64,000 nt of DNA, taken from positions 1 to 64,000 of the forward strand of contig CAWAEG010000001.1 in the NCBI GenBank assembly GCA_963780895.1. The letters are read 5' to 3'. Both the position numbers and the translations under genes were made by a program. This DNA comes from DASQFI01 sp963780895. GTDB taxonomy: Bacteria; Acidobacteriota; Vicinamibacteria; Vicinamibacterales; SCN-69-37. Shown here one piece after another: positions 33,026 through 40,236 of this stretch (its first letter is position 1; each line of letters opens with the position of its first letter). Under the pieces are notes generated by a model that had not been told where the DNA came from, did not search any database, and worked only from the letters and a program-made list of their open reading frames with translations.

Positions 33026-34102
33026 ATGCCCAACGCGTTCGCCCTCTCGCCGCCAATCGAACCGATGCTCGCGAAACTCGCCGAGGAGATTCCCGCCGGC
33101 GACTTTCTGTACGAGCCGAAATGGGACGGGTTCCGATCCATCGTGTTTCGCGGCACGGAAGACGTGTTCATTCAGAGCCGCGATCTCCGGCCGCTCGACC
33201 GGTACTTTCCCGAGCTCCACGAGACGTTCCTCGAGAAGCTGCCGCCGGGCTGCGTGATCGACGGCGAGATCGTCATCGCCACGCGGAACGGGCTCGATTT
33301 CGATGCGCTGCAGATGCGGCTGCACCCGGCCGCGTCGCGGGCGGCCAAACTGGCGAAGGAGACGCCGGCGTCGTTCGTCGGCTTCGATCTCCTGGCCGTC
33401 GACGGTCGCGACCTGCGCGAGGCTGCGCAGCGGGAGCGCCGGACGGCACTCGACCAGCTGTTCGGCCAGGTCCATCCGCCGATTCACCTGACGCCGGTGA
33501 CGGGCGACCGCGCGTTGGCCGCCGACTGGCTCCAGCAGTTCGAAGGCGCGGGCCTCGACGGCGTCATCGCGAAGCCGGCCGACGCGGTGTATCAGCCCGG
33601 CAAGCGCGCCATGCTCAAGATCAAACACGTCCGCACCGCCGATTGCGTCGTCGCCGGGTTCCGCTGGCACAAGAGCGGAAAAGATGCGATCGGGTCGCTG
33701 CTGCTCGGGCTCTACGACGAGCGCGGCAAGCTGCAGCACGTCGGGGTGACGTCGGCGTTCACGATGGCATACCGGAAAGCGCTGGCGCGCGAGGTCGAAC
33801 CGCTGCGCGAGAACGCCATGGCGCAACATCCGTGGCGCGAGTGGGCGGACCAGGCGGGTGAGGTCTCACGCATGCCCGGCGGCCAGAGCCGCTGGAGCGC
33901 CGGGAAGGATCTGTCGTGGGAGCCGGTGCGCGTCGAGCGCGTGTGCGAGGTGAAATACGACCGCCTGCAGGGGGATCGGTTCCGGCACGCGACGATCCTT
34001 CTGCGATGGCGGCCGGACAAGCGGCCCGAGGACTGCCGGTACGATCAGCTCGAGGTCACGACTCCTTACGAGCTCGAGAAGGTCTTCGGGGCGCAGATGT
34101 AG
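33026..34102 (+). CDS. ligC: ATP-dependent DNA ligase, LigC type
   Basis: A 358-residue nucleotidyltransferase DNA ligase. Motif I is EPKWDGFR (lysine forms the AMP adduct), followed by IQSRDLRPLDRYFPEL (motif Ia/III region), CVIDGEIVIA, FVGFDLLAVDGRDL, GLDGVIAKP (IV) and MLKIKHVRTADCVVAG (V), then an OB domain with GSLLLGLYDERG. Order and wording follow mycobacterial LigC closely. LigC proteins seal breaks in base-excision or end-joining repair. Its TAG lies at the edge of a family-D repeat. It is convergent with, and overlaps the tail of, a LigD-type polymerase gene. Confidence 0.92.
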   Translation: MPNAFALSPPIEPMLAKLAEEIPAGDFLYEPKWDGFRSIVFRGTEDVFIQSRDLRPLDRYFPELHETFLEKLPPGCVIDGEIVIATRNGLDFDALQMRLHPAASRAAKLAKETPASFVGFDLLAVDGRDLREAAQRERRTALDQLFGQVHPPIHLTPVTGDRALAADWLQQFEGAGLDGVIAKPADAVYQPGKRAMLKIKHVRTADCVVAGFRWHKSGKDAIGSLLLGLYDERGKLQHVGVTSAFTMAYRKALAREVEPLRENAMAQHPWREWADQAGEVSRMPGGQSRWSAGKDLSWEPVRVERVCEVKYDRLQGDRFRHATILLRWRPDKRPEDCRYDQLEVTTPYELEKVFGAQM

Positions 34103-35468
34103 GCCGGGGCTTCAGCCCCGGCTCTCGCTCCTCAGCTGTCGCGCCGTTCGTGTCCGCAGAGTTCTTCTTGTCGCCGGGGCTGAAGCCTCGGCCTACACCT
34201 GCTGCCCGCCAGGCGGCGGCCGGATCCAGATCCTCATTCGGATCGAGCGTCTCCTGCGGCGGCCGGATGTCGGCGGGCACGTGCTGCAGGTTCACGCGAA
34301 TGCGCGTCCACGTGCGGAACCGGCCGCGCATCGAGTCGACGAGGACATCGGCCGGCTGCAGGTGGGCCGCGGCCTCGGGGTGGCGCACCTTCCAGCGTTC
34401 CAGGCCCGCGAGGGCCTCGCCCCTTTCCTGCGCGCGGCCGATCTCGATCAGGGGATGGACGGAGGTGCGCCGCCGGGACGGCTGAACGCGGGCGGGCTCA
34501 CCCTTCTGTTTCTTGTAGTGTGGCGGCCAGGGCGCGTCGCCCAGCCCTTCGCGCTCGTGCCGCGCCGACAAGTCCAGCAGCGACTCGAGCGAGCACGGAT
34601 GATGGTTGATCTCGACGTGCCGGTCGCCCACTTTCTGGAATCGCGCCGGCATCGTGGCGAGCGTGAAATCCGCCGGCTCGCACGCGTCGATCTCGTCCCA
34701 GGAGAGCGGCGCCGAGACGCGCGCATCCGGCTTCGGCCGGACCGAGTAGGCGGCCGCGATCGTGCGATCCTTCGCGTTCTGGTTGTAGTCGAGAAAGACG
34801 CCGTGCCGTTCTTCCTTCCACCATTTGCTCGTGGCGAGCGTGGGGGCGCGCCGTTCGACCTCGCGCGCGAAGGCGAGCGCCGCGCGGCGGACCTCCGGGA
34901 ACGTCCACCTGCGCTCCAGCCGCACGTACACGTGCATCCCCCGCGACCCCGACGTCTTCGGCCAGCCGACCAGGCCGAAATCACCGAGCGTCGCCTGCAC
35001 GACGCGGGCGACCTCCCGGATTTGAGGCCACTCCACGCCGGGAACCGGATCGAGATCGACGCGCAGCTCATCTGGATGCTCCAGGTCCTCGGCGCGGACC
35101 GGGTGCGGATGGAGCTCGAGGCAGGCGAGATTGGCCATCCAGGCGAGCGCGGCGGCGTCGCGCGGGACGACTTCGTCGGCCGTACGCCCCGACGGGAAGC
35201 TCAGCGACACGACGTCGATCCAGTCCGGCCGGGCCTCCGGCGCGCGCTTCTGATAGAAGTATTCGCCCTTGATGCCGTTCGGATACCGCACCAGCATGTT
35301 CGGCCGGCCACCGGCCGCCCGCAACGCGCCGTCGGCGACCGCGAGGTAATACCGCACGAGGTCGAGCTTGGTGATGTTCGCCTCGGGGAACAGGACCTTG
35401 CGAGGATTGGAGACGACGACGTCACGTCCGGCGACTCTGAGTGTTTCTCTTTCAGAGCTGTTCGGCAT
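34056..35468 (-). CDS. LigD-type primase-polymerase (PolDom) protein
   Basis: A 470-residue archaeo-eukaryotic primase-like polymerase as in the N-terminal domain of LigD, acting in non-homologous end-joining gap filling. Visible motifs are NPRKVLFPEANITKLDLVRYY, GIKGEYFYQKRAPE, ELRVDLDPVPGVEWP (catalytic D-x-D), KTSGSRGMHVYVRLE and VFLDYNQNAKDRTIAAAYSVRP. About 100 residues of a basic, Trp-containing C-terminal extension follow. The last ~50 residues are read through family-D repeat and antisense to ligC, so the native stop was probably lost. No Ku gene is in the window. Confidence 0.9.
   Translation of the reverse strand: MPNSSERETLRVAGRDVVVSNPRKVLFPEANITKLDLVRYYLAVADGALRAAGGRPNMLVRYPNGIKGEYFYQKRAPEARPDWIDVVSLSFPSGRTADEVVPRDAAALAWMANLACLELHPHPVRAEDLEHPDELRVDLDPVPGVEWPQIREVARVVQATLGDFGLVGWPKTSGSRGMHVYVRLERRWTFPEVRRAALAFAREVERRAPTLATSKWWKEERHGVFLDYNQNAKDRTIAAAYSVRPKPDARVSAPLSWDEIDACEPADFTLATMPARFQKVGDRHVEINHHPCSLESLLDLSARHEREGLGDAPWPPHYKKQKGEPARVQPSRRRTSVHPLIEIGRAQERGEALAGLERWKVRHPEAAAHLQPADVLVDSMRGRFRTWTRIRVNLQHVPADIRPPQETLDPNEDLDPAAAWRAAGVGRGFSPGDKKNSADTNGATAEEREPGLKPRPTSAPRRPSRARKES
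34098..34197. repeat. Palindromic repeat family D
   Basis: Arms TGTAGGCCGGGGCTTCAGCC and GGGGCTGAAGCCTCGGCCTACA-type sequence flank a ~50-base spacer. The left arm contains the TAG stop of ligC. The minus strand through the element is translated as VGRGFSPG...GLKPRPTS in the tail of the adjoining LigD-type protein. Confidence 0.8.
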
Positions 35469-35477
35469 TCATGTTCT

Positions 35478-36215
35478 TCATGTCTTCGGCAGCGTCTTGA
35501 GCAGCGCGCTCGCCTTGCGGAACCACGGGCGTTCGCGTCTCTGAAGATATCGCGGCATCGTGGCTTTCGTGTTGAGCACCTTCTGCGTCCACTCGCGGGC
35601 TTCGGCCGTCCGGCCGCGCGAGGCGAGAAAGCGCGCGTAGTTCAGATACGTCTCGGACAGCGTCGAGGCCCCCGTCGCCTGGGCGAACAGCGCCTCGGCT
35701 TTCTCCGGCTGATTCGTGTTGGCGTACGCGTGAGCGAGCAGTCCGATCGCGCGATGGAAGTCGTATTTCGCATCGCGCGTCGTGACGTATTCCAGGTCCG
35801 GGACCGCCGCCGCGAAGTCGCCCAGATGCACTTTGGCGACGCCGCGCCGGTAGATGGGATCGGGCAAATCGGCGCGCGGCGAAATCGCTTTGTCGTAACA
35901 CTCTCTCGCCTTCGCGTACTTCTTGTCGTCCAGGTACAAATCAGCGAGCTCTTCGTAGTTGCCGGCCGACGGGTTCTCCTGGACGACCGCCTCGAGATGA
36001 CGGATCCGCTTACGGCGGCCGAACGTGTCGTACGACTGCCGGAGCAGCCCGAGGTCTGGCACCATCTCGACGCCGATGTAGACCAGGGCACCGAGCGGAC
36101 CGAGGAAGATGATGATCCAGAGCCAGACGCCGTCCGGCCGCCGCTTGATGAAATGCACCAGGGCTACGGCCTGCAGGATCAGGCCCCATGGGAACAGCCA
36201 TGAGAAGAAGTGCAT
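35478..36215 (-). CDS. Membrane-anchored TPR protein
   Basis: A 245-residue protein. The N-terminus has two hydrophobic helices in the PLDc_N/cardiolipin-synthase style (LFPWGLILQAVALVHFI, VWLWIIIFLGPLGALVYIG), then five or so tetratricopeptide helices (SAGNYEELADLYLDDKKYAKARECYDKAI, DPIYRRGVAKVHLGDFAAAV, AHAYANTNQPEKAEALFAQA). It is a likely scaffold at the inner membrane. It lies between two LigD-type genes but shows no repair-related motif. Repeat A3 separates it from the upstream gene. Confidence 0.83.
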   Translation of the reverse strand: MHFFSWLFPWGLILQAVALVHFIKRRPDGVWLWIIIFLGPLGALVYIGVEMVPDLGLLRQSYDTFGRRKRIRHLEAVVQENPSAGNYEELADLYLDDKKYAKARECYDKAISPRADLPDPIYRRGVAKVHLGDFAAAVPDLEYVTTRDAKYDFHRAIGLLAHAYANTNQPEKAEALFAQATGASTLSETYLNYARFLASRGRTAEAREWTQKVLNTKATMPRYLQRRERPWFRKASALLKTLPKT

Positions 36216-36222
36216 TGCCGAG

Positions 36223-36312
36223 GACCTCGGGTTTCGTTGTACGTTTCCCGTAAATCGCTCGAAAGCCTATCAGGACACGATTGACGGGAAACGTACAACG
36301 AAACCCGAGGTC
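36223..36312. repeat. Family-A palindromic repeat A3
   Basis: Two perfectly complementary 29-base arms (36223-36251 and 36284-36312), starting GACCTCGGGTTTCGTTGTAC, flank a 32-base loop. The right arm, read on the minus strand, encodes the residues KTSGFVVRFPS at the end of the upstream LigD-type protein; the loop supplies its stop. Confidence 0.88.
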
Positions 36313-37139
36313 TTTTTCATCTCCCCCCAAAGATCCCCGACCTTGGCCACCCGTGTGGCCATCGTCCGGAGCGTGAACGTCCTGGGATCCACGTCGCCGC
36401 GCTCGACTTCCTCCCACGTGCACGGCGCGGAGACGGGGGCGCCGGCTTTGGCGCGAACGGCATAGGCCGCGGCGAACGTGGCGCCGTAGCCGTTGCGGCC
36501 GGTATCCACGAGAATGCGCCCGCCCCGGTCGGCCTTGCTGAACTCCTGCGTGAGGTGCTCCGGATCGCGCTCGACGAGCCGTCGGCCGACGTCGTGCGCG
36601 AAACGCGCGACCTCGCCGTACGGCGACTTCCCGGCCAGCGGCACGGCGATGTGAAAGCCCTTCGAACCGGACGTCTTGATCCAGCTTCGCAAACCGAGCT
36701 CGTCCAGCAGCTCGCGCAGCAGCAGCGAGGCGGCGCGCAGCACGTCGGGCTCGTCGCGCGCCGGATCGAGATCGAAGATGCACACGTCGGGATACATCAG
36801 CCTGGGCGCGCGGGACGTCCAGACGTGCGGCGTGATGCTGTTCTGGTTCGCCATCCAGACGAGCCCTCGCGCATCGTGGATGACGGGGTGATGGACGACG
36901 CCGCCTTTTTTCGGCACCTCCACTCGCTTCAGCCACTTCGGGAATCCCTTCGACACGTCCTTCTGAAAGAACCCCGGCTGCCCGATTCCCGAGTGAAACC
37001 GTTCGAGCGTCACGGGCCGCATGCGGATGTGCGGCAGCATGACCGGTGCAATGGCCTCGTAGTAAGCCGCCATCTCGGCCTTCGTGATGCCGTCTTCCGG
37101 AAACAGGACCTTGTCCGGGTGCGTGATGACGACGGTCAT
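36270..37139 (-). CDS. Second LigD-type primase-polymerase protein
   Basis: A 289-residue PolDom protein. It starts MTVVITHPDKVLFPEDGITKAEMAAYY and continues with GIGQPGFFQKDVSKGFPKWL, VCIFDLDPARDEPDV (catalytic D-x-D), KTSGSKGFHIAVPL and GRILVDTGRNGYGATFAAAYAVRA. It is paralogous to the 470-residue protein 1.5 kb away but lacks its long C-terminal extension. Its C-terminus (KTSGFVVRFPSIVS) is repeat A3-derived. It probably supplies the polymerase half of a split LigD whose ligase half is the adjacent upstream gene. Confidence 0.9.
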   Translation of the reverse strand: MTVVITHPDKVLFPEDGITKAEMAAYYEAIAPVMLPHIRMRPVTLERFHSGIGQPGFFQKDVSKGFPKWLKRVEVPKKGGVVHHPVIHDARGLVWMANQNSITPHVWTSRAPRLMYPDVCIFDLDPARDEPDVLRAASLLLRELLDELGLRSWIKTSGSKGFHIAVPLAGKSPYGEVARFAHDVGRRLVERDPEHLTQEFSKADRGGRILVDTGRNGYGATFAAAYAVRAKAGAPVSAPCTWEEVERGDVDPRTFTLRTMATRVAKVGDLWGEMKKTSGFVVRFPSIVS

Positions 37140-37144
37140 GCAAG

Positions 37145-37192
37145 GACCTCTGAGGTCATTTTGACCAAATCCCTAACATGACCTCAGAGGTC
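37145..37192. repeat. Family-A palindromic repeat A4
   Basis: Perfect 15-base arms GACCTCTGAGGTCAT and ATGACCTCAGAGGTC flank an 18-base loop. Each arm is itself nearly self-complementary. The right arm contains the TGA stop of the upstream LigD-type ligase gene (CTC-TGA-GG). Confidence 0.85.
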
Positions 37193-38089
37193 TTTGCTCC
37201 GTCTCGCCACGTCCCTCGCCGGCTGATCGAATTGAACGGCGAGCAGACGTGGATGGCGCAGCTTGTTGTCGCCGGTCCACTCGATGAACCCGACGTGCAC
37301 GACCACCTCGGGACGGACCCAGTGCATACGCAGCCGCGGCAGTCCCTTCGCCTTCGTGAACGGAGTCTTTGGCATCTCCATGGCGTCGAAACGCGCTCGA
37401 AGATCGCGCAGGAGCTTCGTGTCGAATCCGGTGCCGACCTTGCCGGCAAACACCAGGTCGTCTCCCTCGAAGTATCCGACGAGCAGCGCGCCGAGGCCGA
37501 CGCGGCCTCCCTGGGGATCGGTGAAGCCGCCCACGACGAGGTGCTGCGTGAGCTCGCACTTCATCTTCAGCCAGTGCGGCGACCGCCGGTGTTCGTAGGG
37601 TGAGTCGCGCCGCTTGGCGATGACGCCTTCCCAGCCTTCGCGTCGCGCGAGCTCCCATGGCTCCGGATCGTCCACCGGATCGACGTGCCCGACCGGCAGC
37701 CGCAGCGGAAGCTGGCGCAAGAGCGCCTGACGCTCCTCGAGTGGCAACGACGTCACATCACGACCGTCGAGCCGAAGCACGTCGAAGACGTGATAGTCGG
37801 CTTCGCCCTGCCGGCCCCAGCCGCCGGTCGCCTCGCCGTCGAGGATGACGTCGTGAACCGGCAGCGTCGCGACCGCGGCGGCGACGTCGGGATACGAACC
37901 GTTCAGCGGCAGCCGGTTCCGCGACAGCAACCGGACGTCGGATCCGTTCTTGAACGCGAGCATGCGGATGCCGTCCAGCTTGCGCTCGAACATCCACTCA
38001 GGGCCCGTGAACCGGCGCTGGGTGAGCGTTGCGGCCATAGGAAGGAGGAAGTCGGGAAAAGCGGTCGCCATCGGATCATCGGCAATCAC
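37184..38089 (-). CDS. ATP-dependent DNA ligase, LigD ligase-domain type
   Basis: A 301-residue stand-alone ligase corresponding to the LigD ligase domain. Motif I is FERKLDGIRML (AMP-accepting Lys). Then come LLSRNRLPLNGSYP, HDVILDGEATGG, YHVFDVLRLDGRDV, WEGVIAKRRDS (IV) and WLKMKCELTQHLVVGGFTDPQG (V). An OB domain ends with LRMHWVRPEVVVHVGFIEWT. Start options are 38089 or a later Met (MATAF, MAATLTQRRF); the last matches relatives best. It forms with the following polymerase gene a split, nuclease-less LigD. The stop codon lies in repeat A4. Confidence 0.9.
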   Translation of the reverse strand: MIADDPMATAFPDFLLPMAATLTQRRFTGPEWMFERKLDGIRMLAFKNGSDVRLLSRNRLPLNGSYPDVAAAVATLPVHDVILDGEATGGWGRQGEADYHVFDVLRLDGRDVTSLPLEERQALLRQLPLRLPVGHVDPVDDPEPWELARREGWEGVIAKRRDSPYEHRRSPHWLKMKCELTQHLVVGGFTDPQGGRVGLGALLVGYFEGDDLVFAGKVGTGFDTKLLRDLRARFDAMEMPKTPFTKAKGLPRLRMHWVRPEVVVHVGFIEWTGDNKLRHPRLLAVQFDQPARDVARRSKDL

Positions 38090-38198
38090 ATGAGCTGGAT
38101 AAGGCCAGCGCGCCGGCGGTCGAAATCGCGAGCGGATTGAACGCCGATTCGACGCGAATCACCGGGCGGATGAGATCGGCGTCGAGCTTGTCAAAAAT
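38076..38198 (-). pseudogene. Remnant of a lytic transglycosylase (SLT domain)
   Basis: A short stretch open between two stops reads FDKLDADLIRPVIRVESAFN then PLAISTAGALAL on the minus strand. This is the diagnostic SLT signature (LI..VI..ESAFNP.A.S.AGA.GLM) of Slt70/MltC-type lytic transglycosylases, with the catalytic glutamate in VES. There is no start codon and both flanking parts of the domain are missing, so it is a gene fragment. It overlaps the extreme 5' end of the preferred ligase frame by a few codons. Confidence 0.7.
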
Positions 38199-38227
38199 TC
38201 AGGGAAAGTCGCCTTTGAGCCTGTTCT

Positions 38228-40129
38228 TTACCAGGCTATTCCATAGTCCTCCCCATGATTGCTGGCCGCTCCCCACATCGTGCCGTGCTTGCGATCGAAC
38301 CAGATCGCGGTAATGGGACCCGACGTGCGCTCGGAGAACTGGAGCGTGTAGCCCATCTTCTGAAGCTCGGCGCGAACGGCAGCAGGCGTCGAGGACGCCA
38401 CGAGCATCCTTCCAGGCTGCGGCGAGTGATCGTCGAACGAGTTGCGCAACTGGAAGGAATTCATGTTCGGCGATTCGACCGCCTGCTGCGGCGTCATGCC
38501 GAATTCGACGATGTTGAGGAAGCACTGCAGGAGGTTTTGATCCTGCGAGTCGCCGCCCTGCACGGAGAACGCCATCCATGGCAGCCCGTCTTTGAGCGCC
38601 AGCGTCGGCGTCAGCGTCACGCGCGGACGTTTGCCCGGCTCGATGACGTTGAACGGATTCTCCGCCGGATCGGTGACGAACGACTGTGCGCGCTGGCTGA
38701 GACCGATGCCCGTGCGGCCGCCGATCACCGCCGGGATCCATCCGCCGCTTGGCGTCACCGAAATCACCCAGCCTTCTTTATCCGCGGCCTGAATGGACGT
38801 CGTCCCTGCATAAAATCCGTCCTCCCAGCTTCGCGCGTTCTCGCCGCCCGAAATCCGGACCGGCTTGTTGGGCGGCGGCCAGGCGTTCAGGTATTTCATG
38901 AACGGATTCGTGCCGTTCTGGAAGGGATACGGATCGCCCGGCTTCACCGCCGGATCGTTCTTCTCCTGACTCATCGTCGCGGCTCGCGCTTTGGCGTACT
39001 CCTTTGAGAGCAGGCCGCGCATCGGCTCCTCCGGCGGAAACGCCGGATCACCGTAATAGAAGTCGCGATCGGCGAACGCCAGGTTCATCGTCTGGTAGAG
39101 CGTGTGCAGGTACTTCGGGCTGTTGAAGCCCATCGACTTCGCGTCGACGTGCTCGAGGATATTGAGCGACTGCAGCAGCACCGGTCCCTGCTGCCACTGC
39201 GCCAGCTTGTAGACCTCGATCCCCTTGTAGGTGGTCGAGAGCGGCTCTTCGATCTTCACTTTCCAGTTCGCGAGGTCTTCCGTCGTGAACAAGCCGCCCT
39301 GCTCGCGCGTGCCGCGGACGATCTCCTGCGCGATGTCTCCCTTGTAGAAGCGATCGTAGGCGCCGCGGATCGCATCCTGACGGGAGCGGCCTGCCTTGAG
39401 CAGCGATTGCTCCGTCTCGACCAGCTTGCGGAGGGTCGCCGCGAGATCGGCCTGCTTGAAGATCTCGCCGGCCTCCGGCGCTTCGCGCGGCTGGCCGAGG
39501 TGCGGCAGGAAGACCGCGGGTGAGTACTTCCACTTCTTGATCTCGGCCTTCTGACGTTCGATGCCGTTGGCCGCCTGGGCTTCGATCGCGTAGCCGTCGG
39601 CCATCTCGATTGCCGGCGCGAGCACCTGCGCGAGCGACATCGTCCCGAACTCAGCGAGCATCGTCATGAGTCCGCCGGGCGTGCCGGGCGTCACCGCGGC
39701 GAGCGGTCCGAACTCGGGCGGATAGTTGTAGCCCTGCGACTTGTAGTATTCGGCGGTTGCGCCGGTAGGCGCCACGCCAAGCGCGTTGATGCCGATGACC
39801 TTTTTCGTCTTCGGGTTGTAGATGAGCGCCTGCGTCTCGCCGCCCCAGCCAAGCGTGTCCCACATCGTGCTCACCGCGGCGAGCATCGCGCACGCGGCGT
39901 CGATCGCGTTGCCGCCTTGATGAAAGATTCGAGCGCCGGCGGCCGCGCCGAGCGGCTTGCCGGTCACGGCGACCCAGTGCCGGCCGTGCAGCGGCGGCTT
40001 CTGCGTGTTGCGCGGGGGCGCGTAGTCCTGGTCCGGGCGCTGCGGCGGAGGCGCCTGCTGGGCCGGGAGACGCGATCCGGGGGCGAGAAGGACGAGCAGG
40101 GTGAACAGAATCAGCGTGGGTCTGGTCAT
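38228..40129 (-). CDS. ggt: Gamma-glutamyltransferase
   Basis: A 633-residue exported Ntn-hydrolase (signal peptide LILFTLLVLLAPGSRLPAQQ). Large-subunit features are GARIFHQGGNAIDAACAMLA, TPGTPGGLMTMLAEFG and LAFADRDFYYGDP. Autocleavage should occur before the Thr pair in YAGTTSIQAADKEGWVISVT, giving the nucleophilic threonine. SGGWIPAVIGGRTGIGLSQR and GGDSQDQNLLQCFLNIVEFG complete the small subunit. It would hydrolyse or transfer gamma-glutamyl groups such as glutathione in the periplasm. ATG 40129 starts the signal peptide; the longer frame from 40243 reads repeat A5 and is rejected. Confidence 0.93.
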   Translation of the reverse strand: MTRPTLILFTLLVLLAPGSRLPAQQAPPPQRPDQDYAPPRNTQKPPLHGRHWVAVTGKPLGAAAGARIFHQGGNAIDAACAMLAAVSTMWDTLGWGGETQALIYNPKTKKVIGINALGVAPTGATAEYYKSQGYNYPPEFGPLAAVTPGTPGGLMTMLAEFGTMSLAQVLAPAIEMADGYAIEAQAANGIERQKAEIKKWKYSPAVFLPHLGQPREAPEAGEIFKQADLAATLRKLVETEQSLLKAGRSRQDAIRGAYDRFYKGDIAQEIVRGTREQGGLFTTEDLANWKVKIEEPLSTTYKGIEVYKLAQWQQGPVLLQSLNILEHVDAKSMGFNSPKYLHTLYQTMNLAFADRDFYYGDPAFPPEEPMRGLLSKEYAKARAATMSQEKNDPAVKPGDPYPFQNGTNPFMKYLNAWPPPNKPVRISGGENARSWEDGFYAGTTSIQAADKEGWVISVTPSGGWIPAVIGGRTGIGLSQRAQSFVTDPAENPFNVIEPGKRPRVTLTPTLALKDGLPWMAFSVQGGDSQDQNLLQCFLNIVEFGMTPQQAVESPNMNSFQLRNSFDDHSPQPGRMLVASSTPAAVRAELQKMGYTLQFSERTSGPITAIWFDRKHGTMWGAASNHGEDYGIAW

Positions 40130-40142
40130 AGGGGCACCTGAA

Positions 40143-40236
40143 ATGACCTCCGAGGTCGTTTTACGTTTCTCGTAAATCGCGCCTGCAAAGCGTTCGAGGC
40201 GATTTACGGGAAACGTAAAACGACCTCGGAGGTCAT
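40143..40236. repeat. Family-A palindromic repeat A5
   Basis: There are 38-base arms with one mismatch (40143-40180 and 40199-40236), beginning ATGACCTCCGAGGTCGTTTT and continuing ACGTTTCTCGTAAATCGC, around an 18-base loop. This is the longest copy. It holds the TGA stop of the upstream FG-GAP gene (40233-40235). Confidence 0.88.

Noticed and set aside
33026..38089. Complete canonical NHEJ operon with Ku
   Set aside because: No Ku-like protein is encoded in any frame that I could recognise in the window; only ligases and polymerase domains are present.
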